A stretch of DNA of 13,019 nt from Sedimentisphaerales bacterium (GTDB lineage Bacteria > Planctomycetota > Phycisphaerae > Sedimentisphaerales > SG8-4): positions 1-13,019 of the forward strand of contig JAFGCA010000108.1 of the NCBI GenBank assembly GCA_016932895.1, in the 5' to 3' direction. Below are positions 1-6,791 of this stretch, in pieces. Each line of letters opens with the position of its first letter. The stretch's first letter is position 1. A program made the position numbers and the translations under genes. Below the pieces are notes generated by a model. That model searched no databases and was not told where the DNA came from. It was given only the letters and a program-made list of their open reading frames with translations.

Positions 1-362
<362 letters not shown>

Positions 363-369
363 GGACCTC

Positions 370-399
370 CTTATACCGGCCCGGCGGCGCGACCGTCAA
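370..399 (-). promoter_or_regulatory. Putative sigma-70-type promoter of nnrE
   Basis: Read on the minus strand, TTGACG (399-394) and TATAAG (375-370) are separated by 18 bases. The -10 box runs straight into the GGAGGT of nnrE. The expected transcription start, about 7 bases further on, falls on or next to the ATG at 362, which would make a leaderless or near-leaderless transcript. This is sequence match only. Confidence 0.5.
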
Positions 400-459
400 G
401 ACCCGCCGCTTGTCCTTCTCGCACGCCCGCCGGCAAGGCGCAATCGTCGACCAACCAAA

Positions 460-488
460 TTGACGCCGCCCCTCCGGGCTGCTACAAT
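460..488 (+). promoter_or_regulatory. Putative sigma-70-type promoter of the surE operon
   Basis: TTGACG (460-465) and TACAAT (483-488) are separated by exactly 17 bases. Each box matches the consensus at 5 of 6 positions. The predicted start near 495 leaves a 5' leader of about 77 bases before surE. It points away from the nnrE promoter in the same 209-base spacer. Confidence 0.7.
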
Positions 489-571
489 GCACGCCCCGAT
501 TGGGTCGGAACAATGGATGCTCGTCCGGGCAAACCCTTTCAGAAAATGGAAGACTATTTGGCTTGGGAATC

Positions 572-1327
572 ATGCGAATACTGCTGACAAACGATGACGG
601 GATCTTCGCCCCCGGCCTGGCCGCCCTGTACAAGAAGCTTATCGAGCTCGGGGACGTGATGGTCGTGGCCCCGATAGAGAGCCGTTCCGGCGCCAGTCAC
701 AGCGTGACGTTCTTCGAGCCGCTGGCGTGCAATACCGTGGACATCAACGGGCTGTTTTCCGGCTTCAGCGTTCGCGGCTCGCCGGCCGACTGCGTGAAAC
801 TGGCGCACATGCAGCTTCACGACGGCCCCATCGACCTGGTGGTCGCCGGCATCAACAACGGGGCCAACGTCGGAATTAACGTGTACTACTCCGGCACCGT
901 GGCCGCGGCGATGGAAGCGGCGTTTCTGCGCATCCCTTCGGTGGCGGTCAGCCTGGCGGCCGAGCGCAAGATGGATTTCGACCGGGCCGCCCAACATGCC
1001 CTTGCCATCATCCGGGACCTGCTGCCGCTGCAAAAAGGCGACGTCATGAACGTCAACATCCCCCCGCTCTCGCGCGGCGAACCCCGCGGGGTTCGCGTCG
1101 TCCCCCAGGCCACATCCGGATTTCACGAATACTACGTCCCGAAGAAGAACGGCAAGAGCGAAGCGTTGTTTCAGTTGGCCGGCGGCATTCACCGCGACGA
1201 AGAAACACCCACCGACACCACCGCGCTGGAGCAGGGTCTCATCACCATTACGCCGCTTCTGCCCGACATGACCGATCACGACAAGGCTCGCACGCTGAAG
1301 AAACAAATCGAGAAGCCGGCGCCGTAG
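572..1327 (+). CDS. surE: 5'/3'-nucleotidase SurE (survival protein)
   Basis: SurE is a metal-dependent phosphatase that removes phosphate from nucleoside 5'- and 3'-monophosphates; some members also degrade short polyphosphate. It is cytoplasmic. The protein has 251 residues, the usual size. All core motifs are present: MRILLTNDDG with metal ligands D8 and D9, SRSGASHSVT with the metal-binding S39, GSPADCVKL (69-77), VAGINNGANVG (91-101) with N95 as the expected Asn ligand, and YYSGTVAAAMEAAF from Y105. An Asn (N103) stands where many homologues have Asp just before the YSGTV motif. The ATG at 572 is chosen because homologues begin MRIL-TNDDG; the reading frame stays open upstream to base 500, but that extension is not SurE-like. 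The ribosome binding site is weak (GGGA, 565-568). The next gene starts 18 bases after the stop, so surE heads a three-gene operon. Confidence 0.96.
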   Translation: MRILLTNDDGIFAPGLAALYKKLIELGDVMVVAPIESRSGASHSVTFFEPLACNTVDINGLFSGFSVRGSPADCVKLAHMQLHDGPIDLVVAGINNGANVGINVYYSGTVAAAMEAAFLRIPSVAVSLAAERKMDFDRAAQHALAIIRDLLPLQKGDVMNVNIPPLSRGEPRGVRVVPQATSGFHEYYVPKKNGKSEALFQLAGGIHRDEETPTDTTALEQGLITITPLLPDMTDHDKARTLKKQIEKPAP

Positions 1328-1345
1328 CCGCCCCAGGAGAAGGCC

Positions 1346-1636
1346 ATGAAAGACGACAAAGTGAGCCAGATCTGTATTGTGACCATCATCGGCCAGGACA
1401 AGGTGGGCATCGTCGCCAGACTGGCGAACGCCATGTCCAGGGCCAACATCAATATCCTGGACATCAATCAGAACGTCATGGAGGAGCACTTCGTGATGAC
1501 GATGGCCGTTGATGTCACGCACGCCACGATCGACATGGGCCAAATCAAGAAGAAACTCGACCGGATCGGCCGGGAGATGGCCCTCAAAATCACCGTCCAG
1601 GACGAGAAGATCTTCAAAGCGATGCACAGGGTGTAG
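1346..1636 (+). CDS. ACT-domain protein of the UPF0237 family
   Basis: This is a 96-residue stand-alone ACT domain. ACT domains bind small ligands, often amino acids, and usually regulate a partner enzyme. The first strand (QICIVTIIGQDKVGIVA, 8-24) carries the ligand-loop signature G-x-D-x-x-G-I. It is followed by a helix (LANAMSRANINILDI) and strands EHFVMTMAVDV and ALKITVQ, the full beta-alpha-beta-beta-alpha-beta order. The ribosome binding site AGGAGA (1335-1340) is 5 bases from the ATG. The stop is 2 bases from the next start, so translation is probably coupled. Homologues in Firmicutes and many anaerobes are encoded beside the same DUF711/PFL-family partner as here. The natural ligand is not known to me. 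It could be the regulatory subunit of the downstream protein, but that is inference from synteny. Confidence 0.9.
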   Translation: MKDDKVSQICIVTIIGQDKVGIVARLANAMSRANINILDINQNVMEEHFVMTMAVDVTHATIDMGQIKKKLDRIGREMALKITVQDEKIFKAMHRV

Positions 1637-1638
1637 TC

Positions 1639-3000
1639 ATGCGGATATCCGTCGAAGAGGTCTTCGAAACGGTCAGGATGACGCTGGATCATCACTTCGA
1701 TATCCGCACCGTCACTCTGGGCATCAATCTCAAGGACTGCGTGGACCGCACGCTGGACCCGCTTTCTCGTCGCGTGCGCCGGCGCATCGTGGCCAAGGGA
1801 CGGCTTCTCAATCGCCACGCCGATCTGATCGAGCAGAAATACGGCATCCCCATCACGAACCGGCGGATCGCGGTAACCCCGGCGTCGCTGCTGCTGGAGC
1901 CGCTGCCCCGCCGGACTGCCACGGCAGTGAAGTTCGCCCGGGCGCTGGACGAGGCGGCCGGGGAGGCCGGCATTGATTTTATCGGAGGCTTCGGTGCTCT
2001 GGTGCAGAAGGGCATGACCGCAGCCGAGGAGAACCTGATCGACGCGATGCCCGAAGCCCTGTCGCAGACGCGCAGGGTCTGCGCCTTCCTGAACCTCGCC
2101 TCGACCCGCGCCGGCATCAACATGAACGCCGTGGCGAAGGTCGGGCACATGATCAAGGATCTGGCCCGGCGCAGCCGCAACGGTGTCGGTTGTGCCAAGC
2201 TGGCCGTCTTTGCGAACGTTCCCGAGGACAATCCGTTCATGGCCGGAGCCCATCACGGCATCGGCGAGCCCGATTTCTCTCTGAACATCGGCATCTCCGG
2301 CCCCGGCGTCGTTCGCAATATCGTCAGCCAGAACCCCGAGTGCGATCTGACACAGTTGTCCGAGGTCATCAAAAAAACCGTCTTCAAGATCACCCGGGCC
2401 GGCGAGCTGATCGGGCGGGAGCTGGCCACCCTCATGGAGGTCGATTTCGGTATCGTCGATATCTCGCTGGCTCCCACGACGTCCACCGGGGATTCCGTCG
2501 CCGAGATCATCGAGGCGATGGGGGTCGTGCGGATGGGCTGCCCGGGCTCGACCGCCGCCCTGGCGCTGCTGATCGACGCGGTCAAGAAAGGCGGAGCCAT
2601 GGCCTCCGGGAACGTCGGCGGGCTCTCCGGTACCTTTATACCGGTCAGCGAGGACACCGGGATGATTCGAGCCGTCGAATCCGGCACGCTCAACATCGAA
2701 AAACTGGAGGCCCTGACCAGCGTCTGCTCGGTCGGGCTCGACATGTTCGCGGTGCCCGGCAAGACCCCGGCCGCCGTGATCTCCTCCATCATTGCCGACG
2801 AACTGGCCATCGGGGTGGTAAACAACAAGACCACGGGCGTCCGCGTGATTCCCGCCCCCGGCAAGAAAGCCGGCGAAATCGTGCATTTTGGCGGCTTGCT
2901 GGGCTCAGCTCCGGTGATGCAGGTTCCCACGTTTTCCTCGTCCGGATTCATCGAACGGCGGGGCCGCGTCCCGTCCCCGATTCAGGCCCTGCGCAATTAG
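1639..3000 (+). CDS. PFL family protein (DUF711/UPF0210), function unknown
   Basis: This 453-residue protein has the usual length of the UPF0210 (DUF711) family. The family is called 'PFL family' because its fold resembles the pyruvate formate-lyase/ribonucleotide reductase barrel; no catalytic role is established that I know of. Family landmarks are IGGFGALVQKGMT (115-127), STRAGINMNAVAKVG, the strongly conserved PEDNPFMAGAHHGIGE (195-210), GISGPGVV (218-225), CPGSTAALALLIDAVKKGG, and a C-terminal VGLDMFAVPG (365-374) followed by HFGGLLGSAPVM. I do not see a convincing glycyl-radical motif near the C-terminus. Its ATG lies 2 bases after the ACT gene stop and has no clear ribosome binding site of its own, which supports coupled translation and a functional pair. 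No hairpin terminator is visible after the stop; there is only an isolated run of eight T at 3055-3062. Confidence 0.93.
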   Translation: MRISVEEVFETVRMTLDHHFDIRTVTLGINLKDCVDRTLDPLSRRVRRRIVAKGRLLNRHADLIEQKYGIPITNRRIAVTPASLLLEPLPRRTATAVKFARALDEAAGEAGIDFIGGFGALVQKGMTAAEENLIDAMPEALSQTRRVCAFLNLASTRAGINMNAVAKVGHMIKDLARRSRNGVGCAKLAVFANVPEDNPFMAGAHHGIGEPDFSLNIGISGPGVVRNIVSQNPECDLTQLSEVIKKTVFKITRAGELIGRELATLMEVDFGIVDISLAPTTSTGDSVAEIIEAMGVVRMGCPGSTAALALLIDAVKKGGAMASGNVGGLSGTFIPVSEDTGMIRAVESGTLNIEKLEALTSVCSVGLDMFAVPGKTPAAVISSIIADELAIGVVNNKTTGVRVIPAPGKKAGEIVHFGGLLGSAPVMQVPTFSSSGFIERRGRVPSPIQALRN

Positions 3001-3073
3001 CGCCTCGACCAGCCGCCGCCACTGCCTACCCCTCGCAGAGCCCCGAAATGTACGTTTTTTTTGCCACTTTTCT

Positions 3074-3103
3074 TTGACATGTTCTCAATCCGTCGTGTAT
3101 ACT
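3074..3103 (+). promoter_or_regulatory. Putative strong sigma-70-type promoter of the pilin-like genes
   Basis: A perfect TTGACA (3074-3079) is followed after 18 bases by TATACT (3098-3103). The upstream stretch 3055-3073 is T-rich and may act as an UP-like element. The predicted start near 3110 leaves a leader of about 66 bases. Its presence rules out the TTG at 3074 as the gene start, although that frame is open back to it. Confidence 0.72.
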
Positions 3104-3175
3104 CGTAGTATGAGGCATGGTGTTTACTCTGGGATTGCCTCTCCAGCCGTGGTTGTCGGAAAAAGGAGGATACGA

Positions 3176-4036
3176 ATGGCACGGAGAGGGATGACCCTCA
3201 TTGAGCTGCTGGTGGTCATTGGGGTCATTTCGATCTTGTTGGCCCTGATTTTTCCCGCCCTGATCGGCGTGAGGAATCAGGCTCAGGGTACGATCTGCAT
3301 CCAGAATCTCAAGACCCTCTCATTGGCATGGCTGCTGTACAAGGACGACAACGAGGACCAATTGGTGGGCGGCGAAGTGGGGAAAACCCCCCACGACTGG
3401 GTCCAGGGCCCCATGGGTACCGGAACCTTCATTGAGCGCAAGAAGGAAGGCATCCGCCGGGGCGCCCTGTTTCGTTATGCCGGTGAGACGGTAGAGGTCT
3501 ACCGGTGCCCGGCCGATCCACGCAAGCTCGAGCCGGGACAGGCCGCGTATCGCAGCTACTCCATTGCCGGCGGCGCCAACGGCGAAGGCTGGCAAAACAC
3601 CTTCGTCCAGGCCCGGAAGTACTCGGAAATACATCACCCCGCAACCACGTATGTATTCGTGGAGCAGGACGATCCAAGGGGTTGGAACAAGGGGTCTTGG
3701 GTGCTGAACCCGCAGGGAAAAACGTGGGTCGATCCGCTTGCCATCTGGCACAGCCGAACCAGGAGCACCCTGGGCTACGCGGACGGCCACGCCGAGATGC
3801 GCCACTGGGTGGACGCCAGCACGATTCAAATGTGCCGGAAACGGGAGCTCTTCTACCCCGTCCCGGCCAGTGAGGGCGGTGATCTGCGATTCATGCTCAG
3901 TGGCTTTCCGCAGAAAACCTCTGAAGCACAACACGCCAGGGCGGGCTTGCGACTGCCCTGGGGGGTTGCCAACGCGGAGATCTATTTGAGCCAAAAACGC
4001 GAGGCACCGCGATTACTGGGGAACAGGTACAACTGA
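3176..4036 (+). CDS. Prepilin-type N-terminal cleavage/methylation protein, H-X-DG type (copy 1)
   Basis: This is a type IV pilin-like or type II secretion pseudopilin-like protein of 286 residues. A short basic leader MARRG is followed by MTLIELLVVIGVISILLALI, giving a prepilin peptidase site G5|M6 with Glu at +5 and a hydrophobic helix to about residue 27. The periplasmic part contains GETVEVYRCPADPRK, SYSIAGGANGEGW and WHSRTRSTLGYADGHAEM. The last matches the planctomycete H-X9-DG processing-associated motif, except that ten residues, not nine, lie between H and DG. The ATG at 3176 has an excellent ribosome binding site (AGGAGGA, 3164-3170, spacing 5). It is a tandem paralogue of the next gene and probably shares its transcript. 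After GFPQK, where the paralogue ends, about 37 extra residues follow that look unrelated (see findings). The precise role in the large planctomycete pilin-like families is unknown. Confidence 0.88.
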   Translation: MARRGMTLIELLVVIGVISILLALIFPALIGVRNQAQGTICIQNLKTLSLAWLLYKDDNEDQLVGGEVGKTPHDWVQGPMGTGTFIERKKEGIRRGALFRYAGETVEVYRCPADPRKLEPGQAAYRSYSIAGGANGEGWQNTFVQARKYSEIHHPATTYVFVEQDDPRGWNKGSWVLNPQGKTWVDPLAIWHSRTRSTLGYADGHAEMRHWVDASTIQMCRKRELFYPVPASEGGDLRFMLSGFPQKTSEAQHARAGLRLPWGVANAEIYLSQKREAPRLLGNRYN

Positions 4037-4144
4037 TAGAGCATCTTGTGAGTATAGGTGAGGCCGGTGCCGGGGGATTTGCTTTTTGCGCCGCCTTACT
4101 TTGTGACGCCGACAATTCAATGTATTGACGAAGGGATCCGTAAC

Positions 4145-4906
4145 ATGCAACGAAGAGCGTTTACTCTTATCGAACTGCTTGTAGTGATCGCCATCATCGC
4201 ACTGCTGATGGCGATTCTCATGCCTTCCCTGCGCCTGGCCAAGGACCAGGCCCAGCGAGTTCACTGTGTCAGCAACACCAAGACACTGGTCCTGGGCTGG
4301 CTCTTGTACAAAGACGAATTCGACGCCAGAATCGTCCCGGGCCACACGGATCCCGGAAACTGGGTGCTCCGACCGACGTACACGGGCACGTGGGAGCAGA
4401 AGAAGGACGCCATCCGAGGCGGATTGCTCTTCCCGTATGTCGGCGAGACGGTGGACGTGTACCGCTGTCCGGCCGACCGCCGCAAGGAAAGCTCATCCAT
4501 ACCGGTGGCCTATCGTACCTTCTCGATCGTCGGCGGGGCCAACGGCGAGAACTGGGGCGACTACGACAAGTGCACGCTCTACGGCGAGATCATCAGGCCC
4601 GCCGAGAAGTATGTCTTCGTGGAAGAGATGGACACGCGAGGCGCCAACATCGGCTCCTGGCAGATGCAGCCGAACGCCAAGACCTGGACCGACCCGTTGG
4701 CCATGTGGCACAACAAAAAGACCACGCTCGGCTTTGCCGACGGTCACGCCGAAATGCACACTTGGGAAGACCAATACTTCATCGACTGGAATTCCGATGC
4801 GATGAACAACCCGCAGAGCTTCTCATTCGGTCAAAATCCACCGGCCGATCAGCGCAACGACGTGGAGTACATGGCCAAGGGCTTCCCGCAGAAGAAAGAT
4901 CGCTAA
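4145..4906 (+). CDS. Prepilin-type N-terminal cleavage/methylation protein, H-X9-DG type (copy 2)
   Basis: This 253-residue protein is paralogous to the preceding gene. The leader MQRRA precedes FTLIELLVVIAIIALLMAIL, so the prepilin peptidase site is A5|F6 with Glu at +5; Ala at -1 is a tolerated variant of the usual Gly. Shared blocks include GETVDVYRCPADRRK, TFSIVGGANGENW, KYVFVEEMDTRG and WHNKKTTLGFADGHAEM, the last fitting H-X9-DG exactly. It ends shortly after the shared GFPQK. The ATG at 4145 is chosen because the leader and the AAGGGA at 4131-4136 (spacing 8) both fit; the open frame upstream to 4058 is not leader-like. The 108-base gap after copy 1 has only a weak promoter-like pair (TTGTGA at 4101, TATTGA at 4123), so co-transcription with copy 1 is likely. 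Expected location: exported, inner-membrane anchored or assembled into a pseudopilus. Confidence 0.88.
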   Translation: MQRRAFTLIELLVVIAIIALLMAILMPSLRLAKDQAQRVHCVSNTKTLVLGWLLYKDEFDARIVPGHTDPGNWVLRPTYTGTWEQKKDAIRGGLLFPYVGETVDVYRCPADRRKESSSIPVAYRTFSIVGGANGENWGDYDKCTLYGEIIRPAEKYVFVEEMDTRGANIGSWQMQPNAKTWTDPLAMWHNKKTTLGFADGHAEMHTWEDQYFIDWNSDAMNNPQSFSFGQNPPADQRNDVEYMAKGFPQKKDR

Positions 4907-4908
4907 GA

Positions 4909-4923
4909 GGGTTCTGAGAACCC
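4909..4923 (+). terminator. Short hairpin after the second pilin-like gene (weak terminator candidate)
   Basis: GGGTTC and GAACCC form a perfect 6-base-pair stem with a TGA loop, starting 3 bases after the stop codon. There is no following T-run, so classical intrinsic termination is doubtful; it may only protect the mRNA end. The rest of the gap to 5077 holds a second small stem (ACAGAC 4974-4979 / GTCTGT 4985-4990) and nothing else I can name. Confidence 0.35.
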
Positions 4924-5077
4924 AGAGATCCAGACTCGGCGCGGCGCACCCGCCACGTATCCGCTCTGCACGGACAGACGCCGTGTCTGTGCGCCCGTTG
5001 AGAAAGGTGCGTCTGCCCCATCCATCCATGGCCATTCCGCGCCGACGGGTAACTGCGCCGCACGGCACCGCAGCGGT

Positions 5078-5106
5078 TTGCCTCCGGAGCAGGGATCTGC
5101 TATGAT
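5078..5106 (+). promoter_or_regulatory. Putative promoter of the two-helix membrane protein gene
   Basis: TTGCCT (5078-5083) and TATGAT (5101-5106) are separated by 17 bases. The -35 box matches 4 of 6 positions and the -10 box 5 of 6. The predicted start near 5113 gives a leader of about 50 bases. Confidence 0.5.
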
Positions 5107-5163
5107 GGGACCGAGCACACAGGTGAATTCGAGCTTTTGCCACTGTGGATAAGGCGGGTCCGG

Positions 5164-5736
5164 ATGTGGGACTTCTTTGAACAACCGTGGACCCTGTTGG
5201 GTGCGGCGGTGATCGTGTTGTTCGTCGTTCTGACGGTGCGCAGCGTGCTGCCCGAGAAGCGGCGGTGGTGGCAGTGGCTCGTGCCGCTTGCTGTCGCAGG
5301 GGCGGCGATGGGCCTGGATTTCCTCGTCGCCACAGACCTGGAGAGAATCCACACGACGCTGGAATCCGTGCTCCAGGCGGTGGAGAATGAGGACTGCCGC
5401 GCGGTGGCGTCGTGCATCGCCGGCCAGTACAGCGACTCCCGCCACTGTAACAAAGCGCAACTGCTGGTCCACTGTCGCGAAGAACTCAACGGCCCTACCG
5501 TGGAGCGGCTCAAGAACCTGGACGACATCGTCGAAATCTCCTCGCCCCAAGCGACGGTGACGGTGTCTCTGTTCATGCAATTCAACAAGGACAGCCGCAT
5601 CGCGCAGCAATACAAACACATTTTCCTGCTGAAAGTACGTCTGCACCTCAAGAAGCAACCGGACAAGAAGTGGCTCATCGACAAGGCCGAGATCCTGGAG
5701 ATCGACAAGCAACCGGTATCCTGGCGCAGCGTGTGA
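5164..5736 (+). CDS. Hypothetical membrane protein, two helices plus possible NTF2-like domain
   Basis: I do not recognise a named family. The 190-residue product has two predicted membrane helices near the N-terminus: about 10-27 (TLLGAAVIVLFVVLTV) and about 39-56 (WLVPLAVAGAAMGLDFLV), separated by a basic, Trp-rich loop (PEKRRWWQW). The remaining 130 residues start with a helix (LERIHTTLESVLQAVENEDC). Alternating strands follow (QATVTVSLFMQF, HIFLLKVRLHLKK) and then KKWLIDKAEI. That order resembles the small NTF2/SnoaL-like fold found in planctomycete proteins of similar layout, but this is an inference from pattern only. The ATG at 5164 is chosen because AAGGCGG lies at 5151-5157 (spacing 6); a TTG at 5137 would add nine residues. 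It has its own promoter and converges on gpmA. Confidence 0.75.
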   Translation: MWDFFEQPWTLLGAAVIVLFVVLTVRSVLPEKRRWWQWLVPLAVAGAAMGLDFLVATDLERIHTTLESVLQAVENEDCRAVASCIAGQYSDSRHCNKAQLLVHCREELNGPTVERLKNLDDIVEISSPQATVTVSLFMQFNKDSRIAQQYKHIFLLKVRLHLKKQPDKKWLIDKAEILEIDKQPVSWRSV

Positions 5737-5772
5737 GACGGATTGCGAAGAATCCTTGTGCGATGAACTTGT

Positions 5773-5872
5773 GTCATCCTGAGCCGAAGGCGAAGGATCT
5801 GGCCTGCGAACGAAGTTCATCCCAAGATCATAGCCCAGGTCTTTCACTGCGCTTCGCTTCGTTCAGGATGAC
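5773..5872. repeat. Palindromic intergenic repeat, long copy with inverted ends
   Basis: A 100-base element starts with GTCATCCTGA (5773-5782) and ends with its exact complement TCAGGATGAC (5863-5872). Partial complementarity continues inward (GCCGAAGGCGAAGG on the left, CTTCGCTTCG on the right). It sits between the convergent ends of the membrane protein gene and gpmA. Repeats with this GTCATCCTGAG...GAAGGAT core are, to my recollection, common between genes in several bacterial phyla; translated, they give the spurious peptide HPEPKAKDL. The element is REP- or MITE-like: it has no coding capacity and could fold into a long hairpin that ends transcription from both sides. Confidence 0.8.
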
Positions 5873-5902
5873 AGGCCGCGCGAGAATTTATGACAATTCG
5901 CG

Positions 5903-6652
5903 TCACTTGCCGCCGGTCAACTGGGACGCGACCGAGGCCGTAGCGGCCTTGATCTTCTTTTCGTCGCCCAGGTAGTAATGCCGCTGAGCGCGCAGGTCGT
6001 CGTCCAGCTCGTACACCAGCGGGATGCCGGTCGGAATGTTCAGCTTCACAATGTCCGCGTCGGAGACGCCGTCGAGATACTTCACCAGCGCCCGCATGCT
6101 GTTGCCGTGGGCGGCGATCAGGACTTTCTTGCCTTCTCGCAGCGTCGGTGCGATGACCTCATGCCAGTAAGGCAACACGCGCTCCAGGGTGGTCTTCAGG
6201 GATTCGGTAGCCGGCAACAATTCCGCCGGCACGTCGGCGTAGCGCCGGTCGTGACAGGGATGCCGCCGATCCTCGCGTGACAGAGGCTCAGGGGGCGTAT
6301 CGTAGCTGCGCCGCCATATCTGGACCTGCTCCAGGCCGTACTCGTCGGCGGTCTCTTTCTTGTTGAGTCCCTGCAAGGCCCCGTAGTGCCGCTCGTTGAG
6401 CCGCCACGAACGATGGACGGGAATCCACATCAGGTCCATCTCGTCCAGGATGATCCACAGCGTCCTAAGGGCCCGCTTCAGGACCGACGTGTACGCGAGA
6501 TCGAATGCATACCCCTCCTTCTTGAGAACCGCGGCCGCCTCGTGCGCCTCTCGAACGCCCTGCTCGGAAAGATCCACGTCCGTCCAGCCGGTGAATCGGT
6601 TCGCAAGATTCCACGTACTCTGACCGTGCCTGACCATGACGAGTTTGATCAT
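5903..6652 (-). CDS. gpmA: 2,3-bisphosphoglycerate-dependent phosphoglycerate mutase
   Basis: GpmA interconverts 3-phosphoglycerate and 2-phosphoglycerate in glycolysis and gluconeogenesis, through a phosphohistidine intermediate. It is cytoplasmic. The protein has 249 residues, typical of the dPGM family. The active-site signature [12 protein letters not shown] (4-15) places R8 and the phosphorylated H9. Also present are R60 ([10 protein letters not shown]), [14 protein letters not shown] with E87, and the second catalytic His in [14 protein letters not shown] (H182). The [13 protein letters not shown] motif (206-218) is normal. The ribosome binding site AAGGGA (complement of 6660-6665) is 7 bases from the ATG. 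I see no clear promoter in the upstream 139 bases. The gene is single and flanked on both sides by copies of one intergenic repeat family. Confidence 0.97.
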   Translation of the reverse strand: MIKLVMVRHGQSTWNLANRFTGWTDVDLSEQGVREAHEAAAVLKKEGYAFDLAYTSVLKRALRTLWIILDEMDLMWIPVHRSWRLNERHYGALQGLNKKETADEYGLEQVQIWRRSYDTPPEPLSREDRRHPCHDRRYADVPAELLPATESLKTTLERVLPYWHEVIAPTLREGKKVLIAAHGNSMRALVKYLDGVSDADIVKLNIPTGIPLVYELDDDLRAQRHYYLGDEKKIKAATASVASQLTGGK

Positions 6653-6732
6653 CTCAGACTCCCTTCAGGTGCGTCCTTCGACCAATGGACGGCCTCATGC
6701 GGATTCCTCAAATTCTCACATGATGGCGCCCC

Positions 6733-6761
6733 GTCATCCTGAGCCACAGGCGAAGGATGAC
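6733..6761. repeat. Palindromic intergenic repeat, short copy
   Basis: This 29-base copy of the element near 5773 begins GTCATCCTGAGCC and ends GGCGAAGGATGAC, so it folds into an imperfect hairpin with a 3-base loop. It shares the left arm of the long copy in the same orientation but lacks the long middle section. It lies between the stop of the BNR gene and the start of gpmA. The rest of that 139-base gap shows nothing I can name. Confidence 0.7.
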
Positions 6762-6791
6762 AAACCGCGCAAAGAGCAATCACAATTCACA

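Noticed and set aside
500..571. N-terminal extension of SurE from base 500
   Set aside because: The extra residues are not SurE-like and the family starts at the MRILLTNDDG-type sequence; this stretch is the 5' leader after the promoter.
554..1627. 357-codon minus-strand frame opposite surE and the ACT gene
   Set aside because: It is antisense to two clear genes and rich in His, Arg and Asp without motifs.
1468..2886. 472-codon open frame on the minus strand opposite the PFL-family gene
   Set aside because: Composition is low-complexity (His, Gly, Asp, Arg rich), it has no family features, and it lies fully over a well-recognised gene. It is a by-product of GC-rich third positions.
3055..3062. 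Run of eight T after the PFL-family gene as a terminator
   Set aside because: No stable stem precedes it in the 55 bases after the stop codon. It fits better as a T-rich element upstream of the TTGACA promoter.
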